From assembly GCA_019448385.1 (NCBI GenBank), contig JAGTXO010000001.1, forward strand, positions 2,480,001 to 2,544,000: a stretch of 64,000 nt of DNA, read 5' to 3'. Below the pieces are notes generated by a model. That model searched no databases and was not told where the DNA came from. It saw nothing but the letters and a program-made list of their open reading frames with translations. Made by a program: the position numbers and the translations under genes. Within the stretch, counting starts at the first letter, position 1, and every line of letters starts with the position of its first letter. This DNA comes from Diacronema lutheri (lineage: Eukaryota > Haptophyta > Pavlovophyceae > Pavlovales > Pavlovaceae). Positions 21,674-30,734 of this stretch are shown here, one piece after another.

Positions 21674-23657
21674 GGGGGGGGGGGTAAGCGCAGGGCGTTG
21701 GCTTAAGTCTGGCGCGCACCGGAGACGAGGAAGACGCCAAACTCGCCCTTGGGCGCCTCGACGCACGCATACGTCTCGCCGGCGGGCACGGTCATGCCCT
21801 CCGTGTAGTGCTTGAAGTGGTGGATGAGCGCCTCCATCGAGTTCTGCGCGACAGGCGAGACAGACACGCGGCCGATCGCGGCGCAGACGCGTGACGATCA
21901 GAAGGGGCGGGCTGTGGGAGGCGGGCAAGGGGGGCTCGTGGAGCCGCGCTCGCTGGCGCACGAGGGCGCTTCGCCTCCCACTGCCCCTCCATGAGGCGGC
22001 AGGCGCGGCCGCGCGCATGGCCACACGCCCCCCCCCCCTCCGCCCCCCTTAAAAGCCCATCTCTTCTTTTCTCACGGCCGCCCCCCCCCCCCCCCCCCCC
22101 CCCCCCTCCGCCCCCTTAAAAGCCCTGTTCCTTTCTCACGGCCGCGCCGAACATCGCCGGGGCGGTGGCAAGCGCGCCGCGGCCGCGCGCGCGCCGTGCC
22201 TTCATCTGCTCGCGCGGCGGCGGGGTGATCTTGCGGTCGTCCGCTTTGATCAGGCCGGGCTCCATCCTGTCGAGGCATTGCGTGATGATGCGCAGCGACT
22301 GGCGCATCTCCTCGCACCGGATCAGGTAACGGTCGTAACAGTCACCGTTGTTCCCAACGGGTACGTCAAAGTCAAGCTCGTCGTAGATCTCGTACGGCTC
22401 GTCCCTCCGCAGGTCCCAGTTGACGCCCGAGCCACGCAGCATCACGCCTGCGCGGCGGCAGTGGTGCGTACGTCGCGTGCGCGCACGCCGCGCGCCGTGC
22501 CGCAAAGCGAACCACGCGCGGGCGGCCACGGACCGTGAGTGGCCACAGACGGCGAGTGGCCACAGACCGTGAGTGGCCACAGACGGCGAGTGGCCACAGA
22601 CGGCGAGTGGCCACAGACGGCGAGTGGCCACAGACGGCGAGTGGCCACAGACCGCGAGTGGCCACAGACGGCGAACTGCCATTGGCCCGCTCGCCACGTG
22701 GCTCAGCCGAGCCGCACGGCAGCATGGGCGATGGTCGCATCGCCGCCGCGTCCGCGCGCGCGCGCCCGAGCTCGCAGGCGTTGACCGCCGCTGCCGCCAC
22801 GCGCGGCTGCATCCCCCCCCCCCCCCCCCCCCCCCCCGCCCTCCCCCGGCCCCTGCGCGCGCACCGGTGAAGCCGTAATCGAGCGCCTGCTTGGCAGAAA
22901 CTGTGCCGATGTCGACGAGCCTCTGCTTCCAGATGCGGTTGTTTGTGAGCAGCTCCTCGATCTCGTCGAGACGCGAGCCGAACTGCTCCGTGAAGCGGAA
23001 GATGTCGTCGCACAGCCCGACCGGCACGTCCATCGCCACGCCGCCCGGCCGCACGTACGCGGCGTGCATGCGCGCGCCCGACACGCGCTCGTAGAACTCC
23101 ATCAGCTTCTCGCGCTCCTCGAAGCCCCAAAGGAGCGGCGTGAGCGCGCCAACGTCAAGCGCGTGGCACGAGACGGCGAGGAGGTGGTTGAGGATCCGCG
23201 TGATCTCGAGGAACATGGTGCGGATCACTTGCGCGCGCCGCGGCACCTCACACTTGAGGAGGCGCTCGACCGCCATCGAGTAGCAGTGCTCGGAGGCCAT
23301 CATCGACACGTAGTCGAGGCGGTCAAAGTAGGGCAGGGCCTGCAGATACGTCTTGTACTCGATGAGCTTCTCCGTTCCGCGGTGCAACAGCCCAATGTGC
23401 GGGTCCGCGCGCGTGATCACCTCGCCGTCCATCTCGAGCACGAGCCGGAGCACGCCGTGCGCGGCCGGGTGCTGCGGCCCAAAGTTCATCGTGAAGTTCT
23501 TGATCTCCGACTCGTCCTGCACGTTGAGCGGGATGTTGGCGCGCAGCTCGGTGCTCGGTACCATTGACCCCATCGCGCTCGCCGGCGCCGAGCTGAACGC
23601 GCGCAGCACGGCGGCGCGCGGCTTGGCCGCTCGGCGGGCCAACATCGCGAACACCAT
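21379..23657 (-). CDS. NDUFS2: NADH:ubiquinone oxidoreductase 49 kDa subunit (NDUFS2), nuclear-encoded
   Basis: Four exons (23657-22865, 22447-22200, 21843-21720, 21530-21379) give 438 aa. Junctions 1 and 3 are GT-AG; junction 2 uses a GC donor after AAG. Phases match and the spliced protein aligns with the family throughout: [16 protein letters not shown] near residue 55, [53 protein letters not shown] across junction 1, [15 protein letters not shown], and the invariant [13 protein letters not shown]-terminus. This core complex I subunit helps form the quinone site. Residues 1-30 are Arg/Ala-rich, as in a mitochondrial presequence, so the gene has moved to the nucleus. Intron 1 holds a 17-bp minisatellite, and all three introns hold long G or C runs. 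Confidence 0.95.
21638..21684. repeat. Poly-G tract in NDUFS2 intron 3
   Basis: A run of about 35 G, one A, then 11 G on the + strand, preceded by a T-rich stretch. On the gene strand it is poly-C. Length may be unreliable because of sequencing slippage. Confidence 0.85.
22019..22141. repeat. Duplicated C-rich unit in NDUFS2 intron 2
   Basis: Two tandem, similar units each contain a C-run, CTCCGCCCCC, TTAAAAGCCC and TTTCTCACGGCCGC; the second carries about 27 consecutive C. The gene-strand transcript would carry poly-G. Confidence 0.7.
22535..22670 (-). repeat. 17-bp minisatellite in NDUFS2 intron 1
   Basis: Eight tandem copies of a 17-bp unit (consensus GCGAGTGGCCACAGACG on the + strand) differ only at two positions. 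Confidence 0.95.
22808..22837. repeat. Poly-C tract in NDUFS2 intron 1
   Basis: A run of more than 20 C on the + strand lies just inside the donor end of intron 1; the transcript has poly-G. Confidence 0.85.
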
Positions 23658-23729
23658 GGCCGCTCTGCGAGAAGGCTCTTAGGGAAGGGAGCTTTGGCCT
23701 TTTGCAACTTTTAAGGCTGTTCAAAGGTT

Positions 23730-24704
23730 TTACCGGCGGCGGTCATCGGACGCGCCGGCCGACCAAGGCGAGCGTGCCTCGCTTCTTCCGCCCAGGCTCA
23801 GCGCGAATGCAGTGGCCGCTGCGAGCGCGAGCGTGAGCACAGCCGAGGCGCATGCTCCTGCCCCACAACGCGACGCTGCCATCGCCAGACGCCCGAGCCG
23901 TGACCGCAGCCATCGGCCCGCGGCACGGGGCGCGGGCGACGGCTCTGTTCGCGCCGCGCGCTGGCCTCGCTCGGCGGCGGCAGCCAGGCTCGCCGGCGCG
24001 CCGACGGGCGCGTGCGTGCGGCGCAGCGAGCGGGGGCCCTGCCGCGCGCAGGCGCCGCGCACGCCCACCTCGTGCGGCCGCACGGGTCTTGCCAGCCGAT
24101 CGTGGCGAGGCGCGCCGGCTGAGCCGATGGCCGCGTTAGGCACAACCTCCGCGCCCAGCGCGGTGTAGAAGCGCCGAAGGTCGCGGCGGTCGCTCGACAC
24201 CGCGCCGCAGAGCGCATCGAGGCCAAGCTCGTACGCAAGATCGTGGCACTCGAAGAGCAGCGTCGACGCGATGCCGCGGCCTCGCGCCGATGGGTGAGTG
24301 CACACGTTCGCGATGTACAGCGCCGTGGCGAACCGCGTGGCGACGGCAAGCGCGACGAGCGAACGCACAGCGCGGGGTTCGTCGCCTTCGGCGCGCCGAT
24401 GGCCAGCGCACTCAGGCACGTGATGCTCCACAAGCAGGAAGACGCAATCCTCGAGCGCGTGGAAGCCGACGAGCGCGTCGAGCGCGCGCTCGGCCGCGCA
24501 GGCTGCCGCTGCTCCGTCCGCGCCGCCGGGCGTGAGCTCCGCGAGGTGCGCGTCGAGCTCGCCGTCGCCAAAGCTGGCGCGCACGAGCTCAACGATGGCG
24601 TCTGCCCACAGCGCCGCGCGTCTCGAGTCAGCGACGTGCAGCACGAGCTCCGCCCCCAGGCGGCTGGATCGCGCGACACCGGCCCCAACCGAATCGGCAG
24701 CCAT
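23730..24704 (-). CDS. GNAT-family N-acetyltransferase with C-terminal hydrophobic segment
   Basis: This single-exon gene encodes 324 aa. The GNAT core is near residues 110-195: LYIANVCTHPSARGRGIASTLLFE gives the beta4 strand and the R-G-x-G-I/A acetyl-CoA pyrophosphate loop, and the DLRRFYTALGAEVV block is the usual motif B end. The substrate cannot be told. The C-terminal 90 residues are low-complexity and contain a 20-residue hydrophobic stretch (near 290-310), which could be a tail anchor or an artefact of GC-rich sequence. It lies 72 bp upstream of the NDUFS2 start on the same strand and 61 bp downstream of the next gene. Confidence 0.8.
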   Translation of the reverse strand: MAADSVGAGVARSSRLGAELVLHVADSRRAALWADAIVELVRASFGDGELDAHLAELTPGGADGAAAACAAERALDALVGFHALEDCVFLLVEHHVPECAGHRRAEGDEPRAVRSLVALAVATRFATALYIANVCTHPSARGRGIASTLLFECHDLAYELGLDALCGAVSSDRRDLRRFYTALGAEVVPNAAIGSAGAPRHDRLARPVRPHEVGVRGACARQGPRSLRRTHAPVGAPASLAAAAERGQRAARTEPSPAPRAAGRWLRSRLGRLAMAASRCGAGACASAVLTLALAAATAFALSLGGRSEARSPWSAGASDDRRR

Positions 24705-24765
24705 CGAAATCCTTACACCCCTGAAAATGGCTCTGTGATCACACTGGCGCAGCCCGCAGTGCGGC

Positions 24766-25449
24766 TCACGGCGGGCCGACGGCCGAGTCCGCGCGCGACA
24801 TGACGGGCGCCATGCGCTGCATCGCCGTCGCCGGGCCATTTGCGCCGCCGCGAAGCGCCGCAACGTGGCAGACCACGCGGATGCCGACATGCTGGAGCGG
24901 GCGGTAGCGCTGGTCGGCTGCGCGCACGACGACCGAGTAGGATGGGTCGGCGGGTAGCAGCTTGACGACGCACTCGAGCGTGTCGCCGCGCAGCGCCTCG
25001 GGCGCGCCTGGCGCCTTGCCGTCGTGCGCGGCGAGGCGCGGCGGCAGCGCGTCGTGCAGCACGGCGAGCGCCTCGGCGAGCTCGGCCTCGCCGAGCGGCA
25101 GCCCAATGAACGTGATCGGCAGAAAGCGATCACCCTCAACTTCGATGTGCACGCGCCGTCCGGCCTCCATCCGGCGGTGCGGAGACGCGCGGCGCGCGGC
25201 GGGGCGCGGTGCGCCGGCGCCGCGCGCGCACGCGGCGCGAGGTGCGGCGGCAAGAGCTGGCACGCGGCGGCGCGGCGGCGCAGCGCTGGCCTGTTGCACG
25301 AGCGCAAGAGTGTGGCGCGCGCGGCGCGTGGCGCGTGTCGATCGGAGTGAATCCCAGGCCGCGCGCAACGAGAGCGCGGCGCGGCCTCCCTTTGTGAGCC
25401 GAGCGTGTGGGTGTGGCACCACTTGCAATTTATACTCGACGTGAGCCAT
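24766..25449 (-). CDS. Conserved-looking protein of unknown function
   Basis: The reading frame encodes 227 aa if unspliced; the family is not recognised. It begins MAHVEYKLQVVPHPHARLTKGG. The middle (residues about 45-95) is a low-complexity Arg/Ala stretch that may be an intron. The second half looks globular, with VHIEVEGDRFLPITFIGLPLG and a LECVVKLLPADPSYSVVVRAADQRYRPLQHVGIRVV segment that reads like alternating beta strands. Its ATG is part of a CCATGG palindrome that also supplies an ATG on the opposite strand. Confidence 0.5.
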   Translation of the reverse strand: MAHVEYKLQVVPHPHARLTKGGRAALSLRAAWDSLRSTRATRRARHTLALVQQASAAPPRRRVPALAAAPRAACARGAGAPRPAARRASPHRRMEAGRRVHIEVEGDRFLPITFIGLPLGEAELAEALAVLHDALPPRLAAHDGKAPGAPEALRGDTLECVVKLLPADPSYSVVVRAADQRYRPLQHVGIRVVCHVAALRGGANGPATAMQRMAPVMSRADSAVGPP

Positions 25450-25530
25450 GGGGGCGGCGGCGACGAGGCCTAAATGGTGCGAGACGCGCGCGCGCGCGCA
25501 ATCGCTTTCCCCTCTCCCGCCCCGCCTCCC

Positions 25531-25549
25531 CCCCCCCCCCCCCCCCCCG
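25531..25549. repeat. Poly-C run
   Basis: A run of about 18 C lies upstream of the ankyrin gene, probably in its 5' leader or a 5' intron. Confidence 0.7.
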
Positions 25550-25701
25550 ACTCCGCGAGCGGCGCGCGCACTCACCTGCAGCGCAGCAACTCGCACGCGC
25601 AGAGCTGAAAAGAGCTTTTCGTTTTTACGAGCTCAAGCGCGAGGACGCGCCCACCACTACATACACGTGGAGCGCCAAGGCCACCGTAGGTGCGCAGCCG
25701 G

Positions 25702-27063
25702 ATGCAGCCCAACCGTGGCCCGCACGAGGTGCAGAGGCTGCAGGCGCGGCTCGCCGCGGCCGAGAAGCAGCTGCAAACGCGCCAGCTTGAGGCCTCGCAG
25801 GGCGTGGCCGGCGCGTACGCGACGGCGGCGGGCGGTGGCATCGCCGCGCCCGTCGAGCGGCTCGTCGTCACAACGGGCGCGGACGTGAGCGGCGGACGGA
25901 CGGTGCAGGCGGTACCGCTCAGCGGGCACGGCGAGCCCACGCGCGCAGGCCTCGCGCAAATCGGCGCGTACGATGGTTACGCGCCGCACGCGCACCTGGC
26001 GGGCTCGGGCGCGCGGCTCGCGCACGGCGGCTTTGAGCCCGGCGCGGTCATGCCCGCCGAGCAGCGGCTGACGATCCGGATGACATCGGACGCGCAGGGC
26101 GGCACGCAGCGGCACGCGCTGTACGTCCAGCCCGGTGCGGCCGCCGGCTACCCCGCGCCCGGCGCGCACCACCTACAGCACGGTGCGCCCCCCGGTCGTG
26201 CGGCGCTCTCATCATCGGCCCCGTATGCCACACACGGCGGCGCGACGCACCTCGCGCCGGGCGCGCGCGCGCACGGGCGGCAGCCGCTGCTGTACGCCCA
26301 GGGGCCACGCGCGCCTCCCGGCGTGCCCGGCCGCGGCGGCCCGCACGCCGGCGGCGCGCTCGGCCGCGGCGGCGTGACGGCGTGCGGGCGGGGGGCGGGC
26401 GGCGGCGCGTTTGCTCTGGCGGGCGCGGGCGGGCGCGGCGCGCGCGGCGGCGGCGGCGAGGGCCGCGGGTTTGGTGGCGTTGGGCTAGGAGGCGACGAGC
26501 GCGGCCGCGGCGCGCGCGGCGCAGGGCGCGGCGTCGGCGGCCGCGCCGCCGCGCCGCCCCCCCGCACGGGCGCGTGTGGCGTCACCGGTGTGCCGCCGGC
26601 CGGCGTGGGCGGCGGCGCGTGGAACGCGCGCGACCGCGAGGCGGCGCAGATCGTCAAGTACGACGTGCATATCCTCGCGCTTAACTCGAACGTCGAGCTG
26701 CTCCGCGAGGCACTCTCGTTGTCCTCTGGCCGGCGCGAGGTGAACGCGGTCAAGGAGGGTGGCTTTTACAAATCCTGGACTCCGTTACACTGCGCGGCCA
26801 AGGGCGGCTCGGCTGAGGCCGTGCAGCTGCTCCTCGACCACGGCGCGAGCACGCGGCGCGAGTCGGCCAAGGGCGAGACCGCGCTGCACATGGCCGCGGC
26901 CAAGGGCTCCGTCGACGTCGTGCGCCTGCTGCTCGACGCCGGCGCGGACCCGCACGCCGCCACGGCCGCCGGAGCGTCGTGCGCCCAGCTCGCCGACGCG
27001 CACGGCTTTGGCGAGCTCGCCGCGCTGCTGCGCGCCGCGCCGGCAGTCGCCAAGCTGAGCGAA

Positions 27064-27108
<45 letters not shown>

Positions 27109-28846
27109 GGCGCCGGCGCCGACGCGCGCGAGCGCCCTGGGCTTGAGGTGCAGACGGGCGGCGGGTCCTTTTCGTCAGACGCCGGCGCGGCCGGCGCGAC
27201 CGACGGTGGGCCCGAATCGGTCGGGCAGACGCGCGGCGGCACGCCGGAGCCGCGCTTCGGTGGCGGCCCTTTTGCGTCGGTTTCATACGAAGACGACACG
27301 GAGCGGGCGGAACCGACGCTCGGCTCTGGCGTGCCGCCGTGTGATGCGGAAACGCCGACGACGAGCGCGGCGCCCACGTTCCAGCTGAAGCTGCACGCGG
27401 ATTTGCCGCCCGCGCATGAGACGGCGCCTGCCGATGTGCCCTTCGCCTTCTCGCTCCCAAAGCCCAACGCCGTCGTGGTGCGCGCGCGCGCGCATAGCGT
27501 GGGTGGCGCTGGGGGCTCCGCGCCAGCGAGTTATCGCGGACACGCGCGCGCGCGCGCGCTCGCGCCGGTCGACTGGTCGATTCTCCTCTCCATTTTCCTT
27601 TGATGACTCAACTCCCCCTCCCCTCCCCCTCCCAATCCCCATCCTTATCCTTATCCTTCTTTTCCCCTTTTCCCTTCCTTCCCCTTTTCCCCTTTTCCCC
27701 TTTTCCCCTTTCCCCTTTTCCCCTTTTCCCCTTTTCCCCTTTTCCCCTTTTCCCCTTTTCCCCTTTTCCCCTTTTCCCCTTTTCCCCTTTTCCCCTTTTC
27801 CCCTTTTCCCCTTTTCCCCTTTTCCCCTTTTCCCCTTTTCCCCTTTTCCCCTTTTCCCCTTTCCCCTTTCCCCCTTTCCCCCTTTCCCCCTTTCCCCCTT
27901 TCCCCCTTTCCCCCTTTCCCCCTTTCCCCCTTTTCCCCTTTTCCCCTTTTCCCCTTTTCCCCTTTTCCCTTTCTTCCCGTCTGTTGCATTCGCCTCGGCG
28001 TGTCCACGCGCAGTCAGACCTGCCTGCAGCCATGGTCGCAGCCGCCGCAGCTGCGCCGGCAGCTGCTTCCGCGGCCGACGCCGCCTATCGGTACGTCCGG
28101 CTTGCCCAACGTCCCTTCCTCCTCCGGAGCCGCGCGCCGCGGCACGCACGTGGCGTTGCAGCCCACGACGCCATTGCGCGCCTCACGCCATTCTTCGCCC
28201 CTCGCGTCATCGCCTCGCGCAAACCGCCTCTCCGCCGCCGCCATCGTTGCGCTCCCCTTTTGCATTTTCGTGCAATTTTCCCCTTCCAGGCATGCAAGCC
28301 GCAAGATTGCCGTAGCGAGGCACCACCGCGCACGCAGCGGCGCTCGAGGGTCCATCGACCAAGTGCGCGCGCGCGCGCGTCGCGCGGTGGCTGCGGCGAC
28401 GCGGGCGGCTTGGAGAAGCGCGCGGCGCGCCAACCTTCGCCGCGCGCGGCCTGGCGCCTCAAGCTGATGCGCGCACCGCGTGTGCGTACACTACGCGTGT
28501 TTCTCGGCTCCGACATTCGCAGGGTTCGACGGGCGACGACGGCGACGGCTGCGCCGACGACGCCGAGGAGGGCGACGGCGCGCACTGTGTGCCTGACGCG
28601 CTGCCTGCGCCCGCAGGTGGCGGCTTCCTCGCCGGATTTGACGCGGACAAATTCGCAGCAATGTGTTCACTTGGCGAGCGCGCGCGGGGGCCCGAGCCCG
28701 GTGCCGTGCACCCGCCGGAAGCCGGCGCCAACGCCGAGGTTGCGACGTCCGCCGCGCCCGCAGACGTTGCCGCGCACGCCGTCGCACCGGCGTCGATTGA
28801 ACCCGCCGCCGCGCCTGCGGTCGCTCCGTTAGCGCCGACGGCTTGA
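25702..28846 (+). CDS. Ankyrin-repeat protein with N-terminal coiled coil and Gly/Arg-rich region
   Basis: Exons 25702-27477, 28014-28090, 28290-28362 and 28523-28846 are all phase-matched and give 749 aa. Residues 5-30 form a short coiled coil (VQRLQARLAAAEKQLQ). Residues about 210-310 are rich in Gly/Arg with RGG-like motifs. Three ankyrin repeats follow (about 335-445), with SWTPLHCAAKGGSAEAVQLLLDHGA and GETALHMAAAKGSVDVVRLLLDAGADP. An Ala-Asp repeat and a disordered tail complete the protein. RGG plus ankyrin suggests RNA or protein binding, but no pathway is implied. A possible additional 5' exon lies near 25575-25690, where an open frame reads ELKRAFRFYELKRED. Intron 1 holds a 330-nt polypyrimidine repeat. 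Confidence 0.7.
27060..27122 (+). repeat. GACGCC/GGCGCC hexamer repeat encoding Ala-Asp/Ala-Gly
   Basis: About ten hexamers in tandem encode an alternating Asp-Ala then Gly-Ala stretch directly after the ankyrin repeats. Confidence 0.85.
27652..27982 (+). repeat. CCCCTTTT octamer array (polypyrimidine, mirror-symmetric) in intron
   Basis: About 40 units of CCTTTTCC, with a block of CCCCTTT heptamers near 27860-27930, form an uninterrupted pyrimidine tract of roughly 330 nt. It lies within intron 1 of the ankyrin gene, on the sense strand, some 30 nt upstream of the acceptor. Such mirror repeats can adopt triplex DNA. Confidence 0.95.
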
Positions 28847-29337
28847 CGCAGGCGCGCACCGTGTCGTGTCCCTCCCGTGGCCGCCGTCGGCATCGTCGGC
28901 GGCTCATGTGACCCAGCGCCATGGCCGCGGGCTCCAGCAAGATCACGCGGGGCCCTGGGTGGCCGAGTGCCAGCCTAAGTCGGCTCTCGCCCCAGGAGCG
29001 GATCGACGAACAGGCGTAGGGCGCATCGTGCGGCACGAGGCCTACATGACCAAACACAAAAAAAACGCTGTCGCTTTGCCTGCCACACGTCTCGCGCGGC
29101 CGCGTCTCGGCCGAGGCGCCGCGGCCTCGGTCGCGCGCAGCCGCCCGGCGGCTCCGCTGCGGCACGCGTCGATCACGCTACACGCGCGGACGCTCCGCGC
29201 GCACCGCCAGCATGTTGGTCGCGCCGGCGCTCGTTCCGCGCCACGCGCGCTGGCGTCGGCCCCCCACTCGTCGTCCCGCCCACCACGAGCGGCCAGCTCG
29301 CGCACCGCCCGCCCTTGCGTTCCCGCTCGCACGCGCG
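28847..29337. other. Convergent intergenic region, ankyrin gene / DUF1350 gene
   Basis: This 491-bp region contains no convincing gene. A GGTGGCCGAGTG stretch near 28958 superficially recalls a tRNA D-arm, but no matching acceptor or T-arm follows. An A-rich run is present near 29055. It probably holds two 3' UTRs. Confidence 0.5.
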
Positions 29338-30663
29338 CTACGCGAGCGGCGGGAGCGCGCTGCGCGCCGGCCCGATGGGCGGGCGCGCGCCATCGTCTTC
29401 GGCCGCCGCACCCGCGGGCTGCGGCTCCCACAGGCGCGCCTCCTTGTCGAAGAAGATGAGCAGCGTGTCGATGAGCGCGTCCAGCTCGGCGACGGCCGCG
29501 TCGAGCGCCTGCGCCGCCGCCGGCCCCGCGTCCGCGCCGACGCCCGCACGCAGGTCGGGCGTGTTCGGCGTCACATGCGTGCCGCGCAAGCGCTTGTACG
29601 AGAGGCGGCCCCCGATGCCAGTGTCGGGCGCGGTGAAGCGCGCGCGCAGCTCGCGCGCGAGCGCCTCGGACTCGCAGATCGTGTCCGCCGAGAAGCGCAC
29701 GAGCAAGTTGGACGAGACGTCGTAGGCGCGGCGCACGCGCTCGAGGGTCTCCTCGGGGCCCGGCGTGAAGTCATCGGCGAGCGCGACGCCGGCGAGGGCG
29801 GTGCCGAGCTGGCCGGAGAGGCGGCCGAGCTCGCGCAGCCCCGCGCGGAATGGCGCGGCGATCTCCGTGCCGGCCGCGTACTCGTCGATCGCGCCCTCGA
29901 GCTGGCGGACGAGCTCGCGCGCCGACGCGGCGCCGGCGCCCGCGCCGTCGAGGCCGACGCGCAGCGCGGCGAGGAGCGGCTCGAAGAGCGGGACGGAGCG
30001 GCGCGCGGAGTAGTTGTTGTAGCTGAGCAGCGCGTTCGCCGCGCGCCGTACGCCGAGCGCGCGCGCGCACGCGCCGTCCGAGCCCGCGAGGACGAGCACC
30101 TTCGCGCCGAGCGAGTGCCCGAGCCCAAACACGGGGACGCGCCGGTCGTCGACAGCGTAGCGCTGGCGGATGGCGAAGGCGGCGTCGGCGTACCGCTCGC
30201 ACACCGCGCGCGCCGCCGCGCCGTGGTCGAAGCCGAGCAACTGCGGGTCGGGCGTCGCGATGATCGCGTAGCCGGTCGCGGCGAGGCTCTCGAGGAGTGG
30301 ACCGTATGCCTGGCGCGGGACCACGCCGACGAGCGCACCGCCGACAAAGTGGACGACGCCGCGCACGTCAACGGCGTCGGGCGGCAGCAGCACGTCGCAC
30401 CCTTCGATCCGCTCCCAAGGCGCCGGCTCGTCCTCCGGCGCCGGCGCGCGCGCGCCGGCCGCGCGCGCGCGCGGCGCGTCCGCGCCCCACTCGTCCGCCC
30501 AGCCGCGCGCGGCGGTGCTCGCGCGCGCACGGCAGCCGCGCGTGCGCATGACACGCCTCATCGCCGGCGCCGCGCGCCACCTCGCCACCGCCGCCGGCTG
30601 TACGCTCGCCGCGGCGGCCGCGAGCGCGAGCGCGACGACAAGTCGGCGCGACACCGGCGCCAT
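29338..30663 (-). CDS. DUF1350-family alpha/beta-hydrolase-like protein, probably plastid-targeted
   Basis: This single-exon gene encodes 441 aa. The conserved DUF1350 core is clear: PWERIEGCDVLLPP, VVHFVGGALVGVVPRQAYGPLLESLAATGYAIIATP, FDH, FGLGHSLGAKVLVLAGSDG and ALLSYNNYSARRSVPLFEP. The GHSLG elbow has a Ser as in serine hydrolases. Members occur in cyanobacteria and plastid-bearing eukaryotes, and no reaction has been assigned to the family as far as I know. The N-terminus is hydrophobic (residues 8-22) and then Arg-rich, compatible with a complex-plastid leader. It is divergent from the class-3 lipase, whose start is 71 bp away. Confidence 0.88.
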   Translation of the reverse strand: MAPVSRRLVVALALAAAAASVQPAAVARWRAAPAMRRVMRTRGCRARASTAARGWADEWGADAPRARAAGARAPAPEDEPAPWERIEGCDVLLPPDAVDVRGVVHFVGGALVGVVPRQAYGPLLESLAATGYAIIATPDPQLLGFDHGAAARAVCERYADAAFAIRQRYAVDDRRVPVFGLGHSLGAKVLVLAGSDGACARALGVRRAANALLSYNNYSARRSVPLFEPLLAALRVGLDGAGAGAASARELVRQLEGAIDEYAAGTEIAAPFRAGLRELGRLSGQLGTALAGVALADDFTPGPEETLERVRRAYDVSSNLLVRFSADTICESEALARELRARFTAPDTGIGGRLSYKRLRGTHVTPNTPDLRAGVGADAGPAAAQALDAAVAELDALIDTLLIFFDKEARLWEPQPAGAAAEDDGARPPIGPARSALPPLA

Positions 30664-30734
30664 CGTGTCGAAGAGCAACAGAAAAAGCTGTGGGTGTGTG
30701 GCGCGAGTTTCGAGTGGACTGCGGCGGCGGCCGG
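30664..30734. promoter_or_regulatory. Divergent promoter, DUF1350 gene / class-3 lipase
   Basis: A 71-bp interval separates the two start codons. No specific element is recognisable. Confidence 0.35.

Noticed and set aside
22535-22670. CRISPR-like array
   Set aside because: The 17-bp units are directly adjacent with no unique spacers, and the genome is eukaryotic.
22442-22784. Frames encoding repeated [15 protein letters not shown] or DGEWPQT peptides
   Set aside because: These are translations of the 17-bp minisatellite inside NDUFS2 intron 1.
24005-24168. Separate gene opposite the GNAT gene
   Set aside because: It has only low-complexity frames, whereas the minus strand shows the GNAT signature.
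27608-28033. Minus-strand frame of Gly-Glu-Lys-Arg repeats resembling collagen or a KGEKG protein, and plus-strand FPLFPFS frames
   Set aside because: All are translations of the CCCCTTTT intron array; they share no codon signature beyond the repeat and lie within a phase-supported intron.
28940-29020. Possible tRNA-Ser/Leu-like segment (GGTGGCCGAGTG)
   Set aside because: No acceptor stem, anticodon stem or GGTTCGAATCC-like T-loop could be fitted.
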